DNA of 64,000 bases from Eukaryota sp. TZLM1-RC. Taxonomy: Eukaryota > Metamonada: BaSk clade. Of this stretch, positions 50,718 through 61,575 are shown in pieces. The position numbers and the translations under genes are program-made. Below the pieces are notes generated by a model. That model was not told where the DNA came from. It ran no database searches and was given only the letters and a program-made list of their open reading frames with translations. Every line of letters starts with the position of its first letter. The stretch's first letter is position 1. The stretch covers positions 62,001 to 126,000 of the forward strand of contig JAUPSS010000004.1 in assembly GCA_040285825.1 (NCBI GenBank), written 5' to 3'.

Positions 50718-51713
50718 ATGAGTGAAACATCTCTTCTAATCAACTATGACAAGAAGAATCTTTCAAAGGTTCAACGAAAGCTACCTAAATCTCGTTATAA
50801 AATCAAGAATGTGAAACTGGCCACTTTCTTATCATACATTGGAATTGTGTGGATCTGCGCTGGATATGTCAACAATAGTTATCTCCGTAGTACACGATAT
50901 CATGTGAGTAACTTCTTCCTATCATCTTACACTGAGGTCGTGGTTATGTTGCTCTTTGGTCTATGGAGAATATACTCTGCCAATATCAAATCTGATCGTG
51001 CCAGAATGTATGTTGTTGTTCTCGGCACTGTATTTTTATACATGATGCTTCCACTCATCACTAATAGACTTGGGCTCAGTGTTCCTTATCCCTTCCTGGA
51101 GAAGGAGACCGGATTCAATGGAGTTCATGCACCTGGAGCAGTTACTTTCTGGATTTGGGGTTTGCTTATGATCTTTTTCGGTAGACGTCTGGACTGTGGA
51201 CTCATCTGTACTTGTGTCTCAACAAGAGAAACTGTTGGTTTTGTTTTCCGTAAGAATACAAAAAAAGGCCACTTTTGGAACAAGTTCATCTATCTCAAGT
51301 ATGTTGTCATGGTTTATATGTTTCTGATGATTATCACAATGTATACACCTCTATTTTCCATCAATTTTTCCAATTCCATCACCAAGTACTGGCATGTTGT
51401 GCCTGATGCTTACTTTATTTCACTCTTTTTAATGCCAATTTTTGGTAATAGGTCATTTTGTAGATGGTTATGTCCGTTTGGCGCCATGTACTCGATGATC
51501 GGGAAAGTTTCCATGTACAAGCTCACTGTTGATCCTACGAAGTGTGTAGGATGTAGAAAATGTGATGTGGACTGTGATATGGGAATTTTGCTTAGTGAAC
51601 AGATCTCTGAGGCAAAAGACAAGGGCAAAACCGTCCTTAAACTTCGAAACACTGAATGTATGGGGTGTTTACGTTGTGTGGATGGTTGTCCTAAGGGAGC
51701 GATTGCTTATTAG
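50718..51713 (+). CDS. Polyferredoxin-type membrane protein with two 4Fe-4S clusters (NapH/CcoG-like)
   Basis: An intact 331-codon ATG-TAG gene without introns. About six membrane segments (near residues 33-52, 72-86, 96-114, 140-154, 195-213, 230-243). Conserved short Cys motifs lie between and after them: DCGLICTC (about 159-166) and FCRWLCPFGA (247-256), the pattern of NapH/FixG-type proteins. Two 4Fe-4S sites follow: C276-x2-C-x2-C-x3-C286 and C314-x2-C-x2-C-x3-C324 followed by Pro. The bacterial relatives pass electrons across or along the membrane. The donor and acceptor here are unknown. Such genes are typical of anaerobic bacteria and rare in eukaryotes. Its neighbours are all transposon debris, so lateral transfer is plausible but not shown. 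Confidence 0.85.
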   Translation: MSETSLLINYDKKNLSKVQRKLPKSRYKIKNVKLATFLSYIGIVWICAGYVNNSYLRSTRYHVSNFFLSSYTEVVVMLLFGLWRIYSANIKSDRARMYVVVLGTVFLYMMLPLITNRLGLSVPYPFLEKETGFNGVHAPGAVTFWIWGLLMIFFGRRLDCGLICTCVSTRETVGFVFRKNTKKGHFWNKFIYLKYVVMVYMFLMIITMYTPLFSINFSNSITKYWHVVPDAYFISLFLMPIFGNRSFCRWLCPFGAMYSMIGKVSMYKLTVDPTKCVGCRKCDVDCDMGILLSEQISEAKDKGKTVLKLRNTECMGCLRCVDGCPKGAIAY

Positions 51714-52530
51714 GTTGTTCATTTATGTTGCTGCATGTGAGAGGCTTTTGTAATTACAGCTTTGATGCAGTTTTATAAATTATTGTATGATTGTTTTTAA
51801 CCCTGTTTGTTAATTTGATAAATGCTTGTTGACTGCTTTGAAAATTGGTTCTTGCAACATGGAAACAAATAATATAATATTCTATAATTCAAGCAATTGA
51901 TTCGGAATTCTTTTTATCACAGACTAGATACACTTCTGAAATTACCATTTTGAAATCTGTTCTGACCCGTTACCAAATGGAAAATCCAATTGCTTACCTG
52001 ACTGTGTTGTTGAGTTTGTCCAGAAATTCTTCTTCATCAGCTGCTGGTCTCGACCAGTTGCCTTATGTGGTGTGCAAAAGTGTCCCATCTTGATTGCTAA
52101 TAATTCTTTATACATTTAACAGAATATTTGAAGCTCTATATACCATTTGGCATTCAGTTGACGATGTTTGAAACATGAGGGTGAGGGTGCAGCCTGTTTT
52201 TCACAACTATTTTTTTTGTTTTCCCGAACAGTAGGTACTTAATAATCTGCCGTCTCTATATCATGATTTTTACAACATAGATAGTTGCTCAATAATTCAA
52301 TCTTATTGTGAAAAATATAATTCCCCAAAAAAATACAGCAGTGCTGTATAGCACTCATGGCCAGTAAGTGGTTTTTCAATCATTCACCAATTTGTAATTG
52401 AATTTGAAGGAGTCATTAAATTTAGATGCTACGTTAATCTCAAATGTTGTTGTTGTTTGTCTGTTTAAAAGAAGATCAATGATTGGTCTGATTATATGAC
52501 ATTAGGTTACTTCGTAGCTAAATTACATCT
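51714..52530. other. Non-coding region downstream of the polyferredoxin gene
   Basis: AT-rich 3' flank. AATAATATAATATTC near 51,870 could be part of a polyadenylation region. No ORF or repeat recognised. Confidence 0.5.
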
Positions 52531-52539
52531 CACAATTGT

Positions 52540-52835
52540 GGAAGTCGTTCATACCATTAGCTGAATCGCATACTCATTATGTGCTTTGTTCATTCGCTTT
52601 CCCTAAATGGCACGCTTGGACCTCTTTTTTATTTTTCCTGGATGATTTAGTTGAAATTGTAAAACAACGAATAGGATGGGGTCCTGACGAAACATTTTGG
52701 CAGAACAGAACTGAATTTTCAATTTTTAAAGGTTTTGGTGCCCTATTATCTTCTGCTTTAATATTTCTTGGTCGTTTTTACCAAGGAAAAATTTGCAGTC
52801 TTTTTTGTCGGCTGATTTGGAATATGAAGAATTAG
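52540..52835 (+). pseudogene. REL non-LTR fragment (C-terminal module)
   Basis: LAESHTHYVLCSFAF, then after a disturbed stretch FLDDLVEIVKQRIG and TFWQNRTEFSIFKGFGALLS, ending LIWNMKN. Sister of 48,150-48,650. It faces an antisense fragment at 53,085. Confidence 0.75.
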
Positions 52836-53084
52836 AATTTAAAGTTTGTTGCTTAGATTTTCGATGAATTACATTAAAAATTGTGTTTATAAAAACAGTT
52901 GTGGAGAAAATCACAATTTTTGTCAAGTATTTTCACAGATTTTGGTTGTCATTTGTGGGGCGAAAATATTTCATCTTAAATCAGATGAAACAAAATAACC
53001 AACAAAGTAATGGACAAATTGATTAAAGAATCATTATGCTAATTCACCTATTTCATGTTGAATTTTTTTAAATAATAATTATTT

Positions 53085-53462
53085 AATCAACCTATAATTC
53101 ATCGTCTAGCAAATTCATCTCTCCCACATCAAAACAAATAGATTCAACTCTCTCATAGTCAGATCCAAGAGACAGCCTAGCATCAGAAACCATCTTCAAT
53201 TTCTGCTCAAAAATAGACAACACAATTCTATTTTGCTAAAACAATCTGTTGAAATTTCCATTGGTCCATGTCTTTACAATCACTTGAAAATCTTCCAAAA
53301 AACGCAGAGCCGAAAGAGCAAGTGAACCAAATAGAGAACATAAAAACGGAAACAAGTTGTATTTTTCATGCTATTGGGTAGACAATTTGGACAAAGCTTG
53401 GCATAGTTGACATTTTCAGCGTTTGATAGAGGATTACGAATTTCAGAATTAGCAAGCCTTCC
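53085..53462 (-). pseudogene. Antisense REL non-LTR fragment (C-terminal module)
   Basis: Minus-strand blocks NSEIRNPLSNAENVNYAKL, LFPFLCSLFGSLALSALRFL, NRIVLSIFEQKLKMVSDARL and GEMNLLDDEL in shifted frames match the element at 36,438-36,815. It ends only about 8 bp before the start codon of the RING gene. Confidence 0.78.
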
Positions 53463-53469
53463 CAGATTA

Positions 53470-55119
53470 ATGCATCCAGACACTACCTTCTCATTGGAAG
53501 ACACTACCTTCTCATTGGAAGCGTTGAAATGTGGGTTTTGTTCGCAACTGTTTTCTGATCCTGTCTCTTTACCATGTGGTCATAACTTTTGTTCATTCTG
53601 CCTGGAGCAATCTCTCGAACACTCTCGATCGTGTCCTCTTTGTAAAACTATCATATCTGTAGGCCTTGAATTTCACCCCAATCTAGCATTGCAGCAATCT
53701 CTTAACTTACTGAAATCACTGAACACAGAAAATGGCGGCCTGCGAACAGAGTTGTCAATTCAGGAAACACAGCGTACTCAACAATTAAGAACTGCACAAG
53801 CCTTTCAAAATCACTTAAAATCACGTATAGAAAATCTTTCTTCTGAACTAGAAACTGTGCGTGATGACCTAGTCATTAAGTCGGAAGAATTAAGGCTACA
53901 TGAGCAGAGAATCAAGGAGTTGGAAAAAGAATTACATCCTTCATTAGCAGTATCTAACCATTCAGGAAAATTTCAACCACATACCACATTAGAAGCCATG
54001 CGGACGGAAATTTTGGGCTATAACCAAAAATTCAACCAACAACTGGAACAACTGACTACAATACATCAGAAGCAATCAATTGAAATTTCTGATTTTCAGC
54101 AATGTACCAATGTCGAACTCACTCGCCTAAGAACGATGTTTGAGCAAAAACTTGGTGATTTAAAAATACAACTACAACAATTTTCTCAAAACAATCGTGA
54201 AGATTTTACTTTTAAATCTGTTGAAAGCGAATATGAAACGAATGATGGGGAATGTTGTGATGATCATATTGATATTTCATCACCCGACCAAGAAATCAGT
54301 GAAGAAATCAGTGGTAAAAGGGCTCGATTGGAAGGAAGTACATTTCAACCCCAAAAGAAGCCAAATTTAGAGTCTTCTGCATTAGATTTGGGCGTTAGTG
54401 GTACCTCTGAAGAATTAAGCCAAACACCTCTTTTTAAACAGTTGTTTGGCCCAGTTGATCAAGTTGAAACTCAACCACTCACTTCCGAAAATTGTCAGAT
54501 ATTGAGCACTAACCTGCCAAATTTTGATAATCTCACCAATAGGGAAATATTTACCCAAGCCACTCATTATTTTGATGACAACAAGTTAGAACTGGCTTTC
54601 CTTTGGTTTCAAAAGGCTGCTGAAACTGGTTGTGTTGATTCCATGGCGGCCTTGGGGTTTTGCTTTTTGGAGGGTTTTGGTGTTGATCAAGATTATGAAA
54701 AAGGTTTTCTTTGGTCTAAGAAAGCAGCCCACGGAGGTAACTCTGGTGCAATGACTAATTTAGGTAGATGTTATTGTATCGGTCTTGGTGTTGAACAAAA
54801 CCAAAAAGACGCTATCTATTGGTTTGAGAAGGGTTCTGATGCTGGAGATAGCGACTCCATGAGTAATTTGGGTGATTGTTATTATTTAGGTCAAGGAACC
54901 AAACAAAACTTTAAATATGCAGCTTTTTACTACCAAAAAGCAGCTGAATTGGGTGATGAATATGGAATGTATGGATTGGGTTTATGCTTGGAAAACGGAA
55001 AAGGTCTTTCAAAAGACCTTGAACTTGCTGTTAAATGGTTTGAAAAATCAAGTATTGCTGGCTATGCAAAAGCTGCTGAAAAATTAGAAAATTATAAAAA
55101 ACATTTTAACATATCATAG
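53470..55119 (+). CDS. RING finger, coiled-coil and Sel1-repeat protein (putative E3 ubiquitin ligase)
   Basis: The ATG at 53,470 gives 549 residues; the frame is open further upstream but only through the antisense REL fragment. Residues 4-17 are a tandem heptapeptide (DTTFSLE twice, a 21-bp duplication). RING C3HC4 lies at 21-58 (CGFC ... CGHNFCSFC ... CPLC), all eight ligands present. A coiled coil spans about 75-150, with further Gln/Glu-rich helices at 180-260. An acidic, Ser-rich linker covers about 265-355. Sel1-like repeats run from about 365 to 540 (e.g. AMTNLGRCYCIGLGVEQN, SMSNLGDCYYLGQGTKQN). RING domains of this type recruit E2 enzymes, and Sel1 repeats bind protein partners. The substrate is unknown. 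The 5' flank is transposon-derived, so the N-terminus may be truncated. Confidence 0.85.
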   Translation: MHPDTTFSLEDTTFSLEALKCGFCSQLFSDPVSLPCGHNFCSFCLEQSLEHSRSCPLCKTIISVGLEFHPNLALQQSLNLLKSLNTENGGLRTELSIQETQRTQQLRTAQAFQNHLKSRIENLSSELETVRDDLVIKSEELRLHEQRIKELEKELHPSLAVSNHSGKFQPHTTLEAMRTEILGYNQKFNQQLEQLTTIHQKQSIEISDFQQCTNVELTRLRTMFEQKLGDLKIQLQQFSQNNREDFTFKSVESEYETNDGECCDDHIDISSPDQEISEEISGKRARLEGSTFQPQKKPNLESSALDLGVSGTSEELSQTPLFKQLFGPVDQVETQPLTSENCQILSTNLPNFDNLTNREIFTQATHYFDDNKLELAFLWFQKAAETGCVDSMAALGFCFLEGFGVDQDYEKGFLWSKKAAHGGNSGAMTNLGRCYCIGLGVEQNQKDAIYWFEKGSDAGDSDSMSNLGDCYYLGQGTKQNFKYAAFYYQKAAELGDEYGMYGLGLCLENGKGLSKDLELAVKWFEKSSIAGYAKAAEKLENYKKHFNIS

Positions 55120-56495
55120 GGGTTTTTGACCAATACATAATGTAAAATTGGTGGAAAAATTGGTCGTAGTCAAATAGATTTCCTGAATGTGTGTATTAGT
55201 CTTGTTTCAGATAAAACATTTCTAATCAAGACAGTTATTGTTGCTTCAACTAAATAATGAATAAGGACTGGAATTACTGAGTAAGAAGTAAAAAATTTGT
55301 AATTGAATAGTAATTGTGGCAGTTGCTCAAAATGAGAACGGGAAGGCACTTGATTGTAATAGAAATAAAATAAAATTCTGTGAAATGTACATAACAAATA
55401 ATGCTTTACAGCAACCAAAAATGTTTTCCCTGAATCAGTTAATACATAGAAAAAACCTCGGAAGATGTTGTTCTTAGTTTTAATAATTGCTTCTTCTTCA
55501 ATTCATAACACGAACTGTTCCAGTAGTATCGTACAAAATTATGTTGCTAAATACAAGAAATGTAAATTGAACATCCAACCTATAACAATTCCGTGACTTC
55601 ACACTCAAATTTGATTTTACAAATGTAGCTTTCAATCTTGTTCATCTAACATTATCTACACATGAAGCAGCACTTCTGTAGATACAGAAGGTTAACAAAA
55701 TTCCAAATTTCAACCTGGTTCTCCTTATGTCTGCCCACTAAACATATGGTGTGAATGGACATTTAGTCAAGGTTTAATGGTAAAATACTTTATTGTGAAG
55801 AATAATTTGTTACTGCTGTGAAAAGCTAAACAATGAACATTATTGATATGTAACACTGCTCTTCTTAAGCGTTTTTGACTAACACTTGCATGATAAACCG
55901 GCTTCTTCAAAACGAGTATGAGTGTTAATCAACAGTTAAAATAGTTCACTTAAATTCAACTCAATTTGCTCTCTCTAAGGTGGATCAAGGTGGTTTACTT
56001 ATTAAATATTAATAGAGCAGAAAATGATTACAAAATCACAACTGTGACGTATATATATTTATATATATTTTTCATAACCAATACTTAAACATATTTACTC
56101 TTCTTAGTTTCAACCTCTTTTTTATATTCGTAATGATTTAAGTAATTCCAAGTAAACTTTTAATAATAAATAAATACCAAAATTTGATTTACTCACTTTA
56201 TTATTTTCCAATATTTCTATAATTTAGTTAATAAAAGATTTATAAGCACCCAAAGTACCAAAGTCAGGCTTCATATTTCCTAGAAAAATCAATTGCATCA
56301 GAACTGAAGGAAATCATTCGACGGTTTGATATACAAAGTTATAGCAAAACCAAATAGAAAACCAATCTGCTATTGTAAACTTTCCTCAGCAAAACAAGAA
56401 AATGATCTTGAAAGACAAATCAACCAAATGCAACAATTATATCCAAACATACAGAATTATTCCCCATATTACTTTTGAACAAAACAACTAAACAA
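55120..56495. other. Non-coding region, AT-rich
   Basis: 1.4 kb without recognisable genes. It includes a TATATAT tract at about 56,050-56,075. It lies between the RING-Sel1 gene and the 3' end of an antisense REL fragment. Confidence 0.55.
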
Positions 56496-56499
56496 AAAA

Positions 56500-57625
56500 C
56501 AAGAACTCAATATCCTCAATACACGCTTCAACATCATCAAATCTCTTCAGTGCGCGATTTTCCTACTCAATTTCTAATTGTAACAGTGCTTTGGTTATCA
56601 TTTCAGGAATTGATTTAAGTATACTAAAAACAATTCTATTGTGCCAGAAATTGAAGTTCAACTCTTTTCCTTCTTTTTGTTTCATTAAACATATGGAACC
56701 TTCAAGATATTTAATACCAGTTATTCCAATGTTACCAAAAAGAGATACAGCAAATGGAACCAGCTCAACACTTTCAACACGCCCAAGCTGAGATAAGGGC
56801 TCCTTGTACTTTTTGATTTTGCTCTTTTCAGCAAATCAAAGTGGAGTTTCATCTTTTTTAGCAGAATCAATTGCTGATTCTTTACAAACATCAACAGTGA
56901 CAACATCAACAACTTTGATCACACCTTCAGACCGAGCAGTAATTAAATCAGCACGGCGTTTCCCTAAAGTATTATCATCTTCATTTTCAGGTGACAATTT
57001 ACGCACAAGTGGTTCAACAAAAGCTTCAATATGGTGGCTTTTGCACATGGTATACAGTTGGTCTCTGACAGCATCACGGACAACTGAGCGTTATTTAGTA
57101 TTAAATTTACAATTAAATCAATGATTCAAAGTAATAATTTGACCACAACGGCAAATCAAATCATTTGGACCACTGCATGGTCACAAAAAACCTCATCCTT
57201 AGGGCAGTTTTCCATTGATGGTCATTTAACAATAAACCATAACCATTTGGAAATCTGGGAAATGAAACAACTTGAACTACTTTCCTTAAGATCAATTAAA
57301 AAGTTCGCAAGAACGGTATTCCTTTTTGTAGCCAAGCTAAGACGAACAGTCAAGTCCAAGTTTTCAAAAACTTTCAATATCTTTTTCTGCAATTTGGCGT
57401 ATGTAAATCGCAAGGAAACCAAACTTCTGGGTGAAATATATTGAATATCGGCAAAACAGCATTTGGACCAGATGTAAGGAGAGAAGCATTCAATTTCATT
57501 TTGCACAGATACTAAATAATCACTAACACAATGTTCTATTCAATGTTGGTTTTCAAGAAAACGTTTCAACAATTCAAAGATGAGATTTTTGCATCCACCA
57601 ATGAATGCAGCTTTACACAAAAATT
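56500..57625 (-). pseudogene. Antisense REL non-LTR element, 5'-truncated (linker to C-terminus)
   Basis: From the right: CKAAFIGGCKNLIFEL; IECFSPYIWSKCCFADIQYI with the linker helix; knuckle remnant; CKSHHIEAFVEPLVRKL; KRRADLITARSEG; KVVDVVTVDVC; FAEKSKIKKYKEPLSQLG; LVPFAVSLFGNIGITG; and NFWHNRIVFSILKSIPEMI. Several frameshifts. It closely matches the plus-strand fragment at 46,956-47,410 and is not its direct neighbour. Confidence 0.8.
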
Positions 57626-57731
57626 TAAATAATATTTAAGTGAATAATATTTAGATTTGTGTAGGTAACCAATAATATTTAGATAAAATAAATAAGTATT
57701 TTGTGAAAATCTAGGCCCCTCAATACTGTGT

Positions 57732-58062
57732 TACATTATTGGATCAGGAATTGATGCGGAAACGAAGGAAATGTGTCAACTGCTGGAGCAAGTCAGTGAA
57801 AGAGAAATTTCAGAAATTGTGGTCGCACATAGAGACAGACTTGCAAGATTTGCATTCAAAGTCATCGAATTTATATGTGGATTGTATGAAACAAAAATCG
57901 TGGTTCTCATTAAAGACAGCGAAAAATCAACAGAACAGAAACTCGCAGATGACTTTCTTTAAACCGTTCATATCTTCAATTGTAGACAAATGGGTAGACG
58001 AAGGTTCAAAAGCAGGAAAGGTGAGAATTTATTCATCGAAGTTACAGAAGAAAATTCTTGGT
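57732..58062 (+). pseudogene. IS607-type serine recombinase remnant
   Basis: The frame reads IIGSGIDAETKEMCQLLEQV, then the block EIVVAHRDRLARFAFKVIEF and later EQKLADDFL. After a single TAA it continues in the same frame with VHIFNCRQMGRRRFKSRKG. The SGI(D/N), VAHRDRLxRFxF and DDx(L)-xHxFxxRxxGRRR pattern is that of the catalytic and long-helix region of IS607-family TnpA. The N-terminal helix-turn-helix and the segment with the catalytic serine are missing. In bacteria and giant viruses such recombinases travel with TnpB or Fanzor genes. The Fanzor relic here is 7 kb away. Confidence 0.78.
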
Positions 58063-58365
58063 AAATGGATTGGTTGCTTCATCTACCAAACAGGCCTTTT
58101 TACAGTTAAAGAAAAACTAAATACTAGAGACGATGTCCCCTATCTTAGCACCTCATGACACATAAGAGAACCCTAACAGTAACGATGTCTATTTATTGCC
58201 AATAATTTATGAAATTGGCTTCAATTTACTTAGTTTGTGTTGATTTGAAACTTTTTTAAAAATTAGGGTTAAATTTGCAGTAATAGGACATCATTGAGTG
58301 AGACTCAATTATGCATCGTGGCCTAAGAATACATATAACAAAATGCCGCTTCTTACAGTAAACCA
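58063..58365. other. Short non-coding spacer
   Basis: No feature seen between the recombinase remnant and the next REL fragment. Confidence 0.45.
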
Positions 58366-58935
58366 TGACAGCATATCATATCGAGTAGATTCTTTTTTGG
58401 AGCCTTTGCTATCGAAATTAATTTTTGATGACCCCAAATATTGATAGTACGCGCTACAATAGAGCTGCTTGGAGTCTGACAAGAGTTGATTTGGTTGTTC
58501 CCGGCTTAAATGGTAGTTTTACTATTTTAGACGCCATGTCAATAGAACCTTGTAATTCTTCAACCAACATTTCATTAACTCAGATGTAAATAACTCTCTT
58601 CTTGCTTAGGAAAAATACAAAATTGCTAAATACGCAAAACCCATTTCCTCTGTAAATGAAAATTCTCATGCCCAATATAATTTACATCCATTTGTTTTTT
58701 CCTTACTTGGAACTTTAGGTAAGGCTGATATGGCTTTCCTCCAGGATTTTGATGTAGTTGTAAAGGAAAGAACTGGAAGAAACTTCAACTGTGTTCATTA
58801 GCAAAACAGGATTGTATTTTCTATTTTTAAGGGATTAATTTCTGATTCACTCTCTTCTTTTGGGAAATTTTCTGAATCTTTAATTAATTGTTTTGATGTA
58901 AGAGAGGCAGGTTTTGAGCATGTGGAGCTTTAGTT
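58366..58935 (+). pseudogene. REL non-LTR fragment (endonuclease and C-terminal module)
   Basis: YRVDSFLEPLLSKLIFDDP opens the fragment. The endonuclease core is heavily damaged. Then KYKIAKYAKPISSV, YNLHPFVFSLLGTLGKADM, QNRIVFSIFKGLIS and REAGFEHVEL appear in order. It ends near CGATAAATAAATA, an AATAAA-like end as in the other copies. Confidence 0.75.
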
Positions 58936-59123
58936 GTGTGTTTGTTGATTGTTTTATTCCTTGATCGATAAATAAATATAAAAAAAATTGGAATTGTGAA
59001 TTGAAAAAACGTTGAAACTTAAATGAGAAACTGACGGATGAATAAGTCAGTAAATCTATATAATTAATTTATTGAATTTGCACACTTGATTAAATTAAAT
59101 CATAACTAAAGGGACGACTATCA

Positions 59124-59906
59124 TTAAACCAAGATTTCCTCTACAAAATCTTGATTTGCTTGCTGTCTAGCTAAAGCTTCTCTAATTCGATTGAAAAACC
59201 GCGGTAATCTATTAATAATGGCAAATTGAATCCGTGAACGCCATAAAAAAATATCAAATCTTTTCATTGTTTTTTCTTTCACCATTTTTTGGAAGTCATC
59301 CAAAAAAGTTTCTGCTTCAACTGATAATCTTCCATTTATCGAAAATGGAAAAGCAATAAAAACCAGCTGTGTATTTCTATCGATATTTGCATCTTCAATT
59401 TCTTTATCATATTTTCTATGTTTTTCTTTTGCTTTAAAATCCAGAGCAGCCACAGGATTAAGTTTTCTTTTGTGAACCAAAGTATCGTTTGCAACATTAC
59501 ATGAGACAAAGTCAACAATAGCTTCAGAATTATCAATCCAATCACAGTATACATCACCTCTATCATCAGAACTAAAATTATTCAGAGAAAGTGTTTCTTT
59601 CAGCAGGGGCTCTTTGATACACGATATCCTTGCAGTTTGTGCCATATTGAAAACAGTGTCTCTAACAGCATCATGTAATGAAGAACGATAAGTTATCAAT
59701 TTAGAGCAATTTAGAGCATGGCGCAAAGTGAGTTGAGGTGAATTCGAACAAATACATTTTTCTTTTGATAATAATTGGTTAATGGGGATGTTCAAATATA
59801 ATCTCATTTTTGTTACAAATGCTTCATTAGTAGCACACAATCCAAATCTTCGTGGTACAATGGTTACAAAAAGTGAAGAATCTGACACCTTGTTTTTAAC
59901 AAACAC
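59124..59906 (-). pseudogene. CCHC knuckle, REL endonuclease and C-terminal module of an antisense non-LTR element
   Basis: A 260-codon open frame: knuckle CICSNSPQLTLRHALNC, SSLHDAVRDTVFNMA, EPLL, SSDDRGDVYCDW and AIVDFVSCNV (presumed endonuclease acids), KHRKYDKE, then IAFPFSINGRLSVEAETFL and RSRIQFAIINRLPRF. It is the best-preserved endonuclease frame in the right half of the window. It is separated from the upstream part by a frameshift near 59,900. Confidence 0.82.
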
Positions 59907-60033
59907 CCTTTTCCAATAACAATGAGTGAAGATCTTGATTTAAAACAGCCGAGCTGCAAATATTATTATAAAGATCTTTTTCATACATTCCAGTCAATCT
60001 TTTTCTGTAATGTTCGAAGAGTGTACTTCAAAT

Positions 60034-60547
60034 TTAAAACATTTTTTCTGGAATATTGCCATTGAATGATTGGGGAAAACATCGACCCCATTTTTCTACA
60101 TCAATTTTTGAAATTTCTTCATTTAATGCAAAAACAGTGGAACTTTGCGTTGTCATCAATAAATCTTCCCAATCTGCAAATCTTTCGGAGAACTCAAAGA
60201 TTGCATTTCTGCATCCACCAACAAAAAGCACACGAGGTAAGAATAGAAGCCTTCGTCCACCCTAAACCACCATATTGTGGACTAAGGTAAGCATGATCTG
60301 GAATTTGAAACATTTTACATCCCAGTAATTGAGACAGAACTTTTGCACGTAACTCATTAAACTTTTGAGCCAAAGGTCTAGTGACGAGAGGATTTGTAGA
60401 TCGAAATATATGATTAAAATTGGAACTAAAACACAGTCTTATAATGGTAAATTTGATGTGTTTTTTTATATCTAAATTCATCATTCGGTCAATTTTGTCA
60501 GAAATTGAGTTCAACTTTTCAAACAATTTTTTTGGTAATTTCATCAT
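60034..60547 (-). pseudogene. RT thumb and linker of the same antisense element
   Basis: Frames 60,194-60,547 (thumb: DIKKHIKFTIIRLCFSSN; YLSPQYGGLGWTKASI, the conserved GGLG motif) and 60,034-60,231 (LFVGGCRNAIFEF) overlap and are joined by a frameshift. The GGLGW/GGCRN pair corresponds to LGGLGF and SAFLGGGKN in other copies. Confidence 0.8.
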
Positions 60548-60703
60548 TATTTCCTAAAAACGAACCCAAATGACGAATAGCATCAATTGAATATAATTTG
60601 GCTTGAATTTCAATATCATCAATTATTGTGGAAACTGGAGAATTCGATAACAAAAACACATTTAAGTAAATTAAGTCGGAGACCAATTTTGGTAAATAAT
60701 TCT

Positions 60704-61225
60704 TTAAAACATACAGTTGCTTTTTTTCACAATATTTAATTCACCAATAAGCACAACATCATCCATATATGCAATCATTTTTAGTGAAGGAAACATCTCT
60801 TGAATTTGCAGTAGAATAGGATGAATGGCCAAACAAAACAAAAGAGGTCCTAACGGATCTCCTTGCTTTACGCCACTTGATGAAATCAAAATGTTGTTAC
60901 CAAAATGTAAATTAGAATATGTGCAATATGTTGATTGAAAATATGGTATTAATTCTGGCATATATTGCAATAGAGCACCATGGATACTGCGACGACTTAG
61001 CGAATTGAAAGCATTACTAAAATCCAATGACATGCAAACATTGGATTCATTTTGACGAAATAAGACATCAGTAGCAAAAATCGCTGAAGAGACTCCATCT
61101 GTAGTATTTATACCATATTGAAAGGGTAATAAAATCTTTTTAGCTTTTTCATTGAACCTGCTTAAGCAACACGCAGAAAAAATATTATGTAAGCTCTCAG
61201 AGACTGCAATAGGACGAACATCCAT
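60704..61225 (-). pseudogene. Reverse transcriptase of the same antisense REL element
   Basis: Contains VRPIAVSESLHNIFSAC, motif A SLDFSNAFNSLSRR, motif B SSSGVKQGDPLGPLLFCLAIH and motif C AYMDDVVLIG with intact catalytic residues. It is truncated at its 5' side at about 61,225, so no N-terminal fingers are present. Frameshifts link it to the thumb. With 59,124-60,547 it forms a 2.1-kb element 3' half. Confidence 0.85.
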
Positions 61226-61363
61226 TTTTGAATTTTTGACAATCTATATATATTGACAATCTATATAATCCAGTTCAAAAATTCAAAAAAAATTCAAGCA
61301 ACAATGGACGCTGAGGAACATCTGTTGAGAGAGCAAAAATAACAATTGCAGCTCACTCAAACT

Positions 61364-61575
61364 TCATCTTGATACAGTTGCCAACAGCAACCGTTTCTGA
61401 AGTAAATTGTTCGTAAAATGTTCGGACAAACTGGACATCATTCGTGCTGATTGACATTGATTTGAAATTGATAAAGTTCTGTCATGTTTGGTTTTAAGGT
61501 GAGATGACAAGTTGGACATGTTCATATGTTTCTCTACGTCAAATGTTGATCTCTGCAACGTACTATTGTACACCT
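61364..61575 (-). pseudogene. Possible BED finger remnant (hAT-like)
   Basis: On the minus strand KHMNMSNLSSHLKTKHD followed by SISNQCQSARMMSSLSEHF resembles the second half of a BED finger (xSNLxxHLxxKH) and the stretch after it in hAT transposases. The preceding cysteines are not evident and no catalytic domain follows. Confidence 0.35.
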
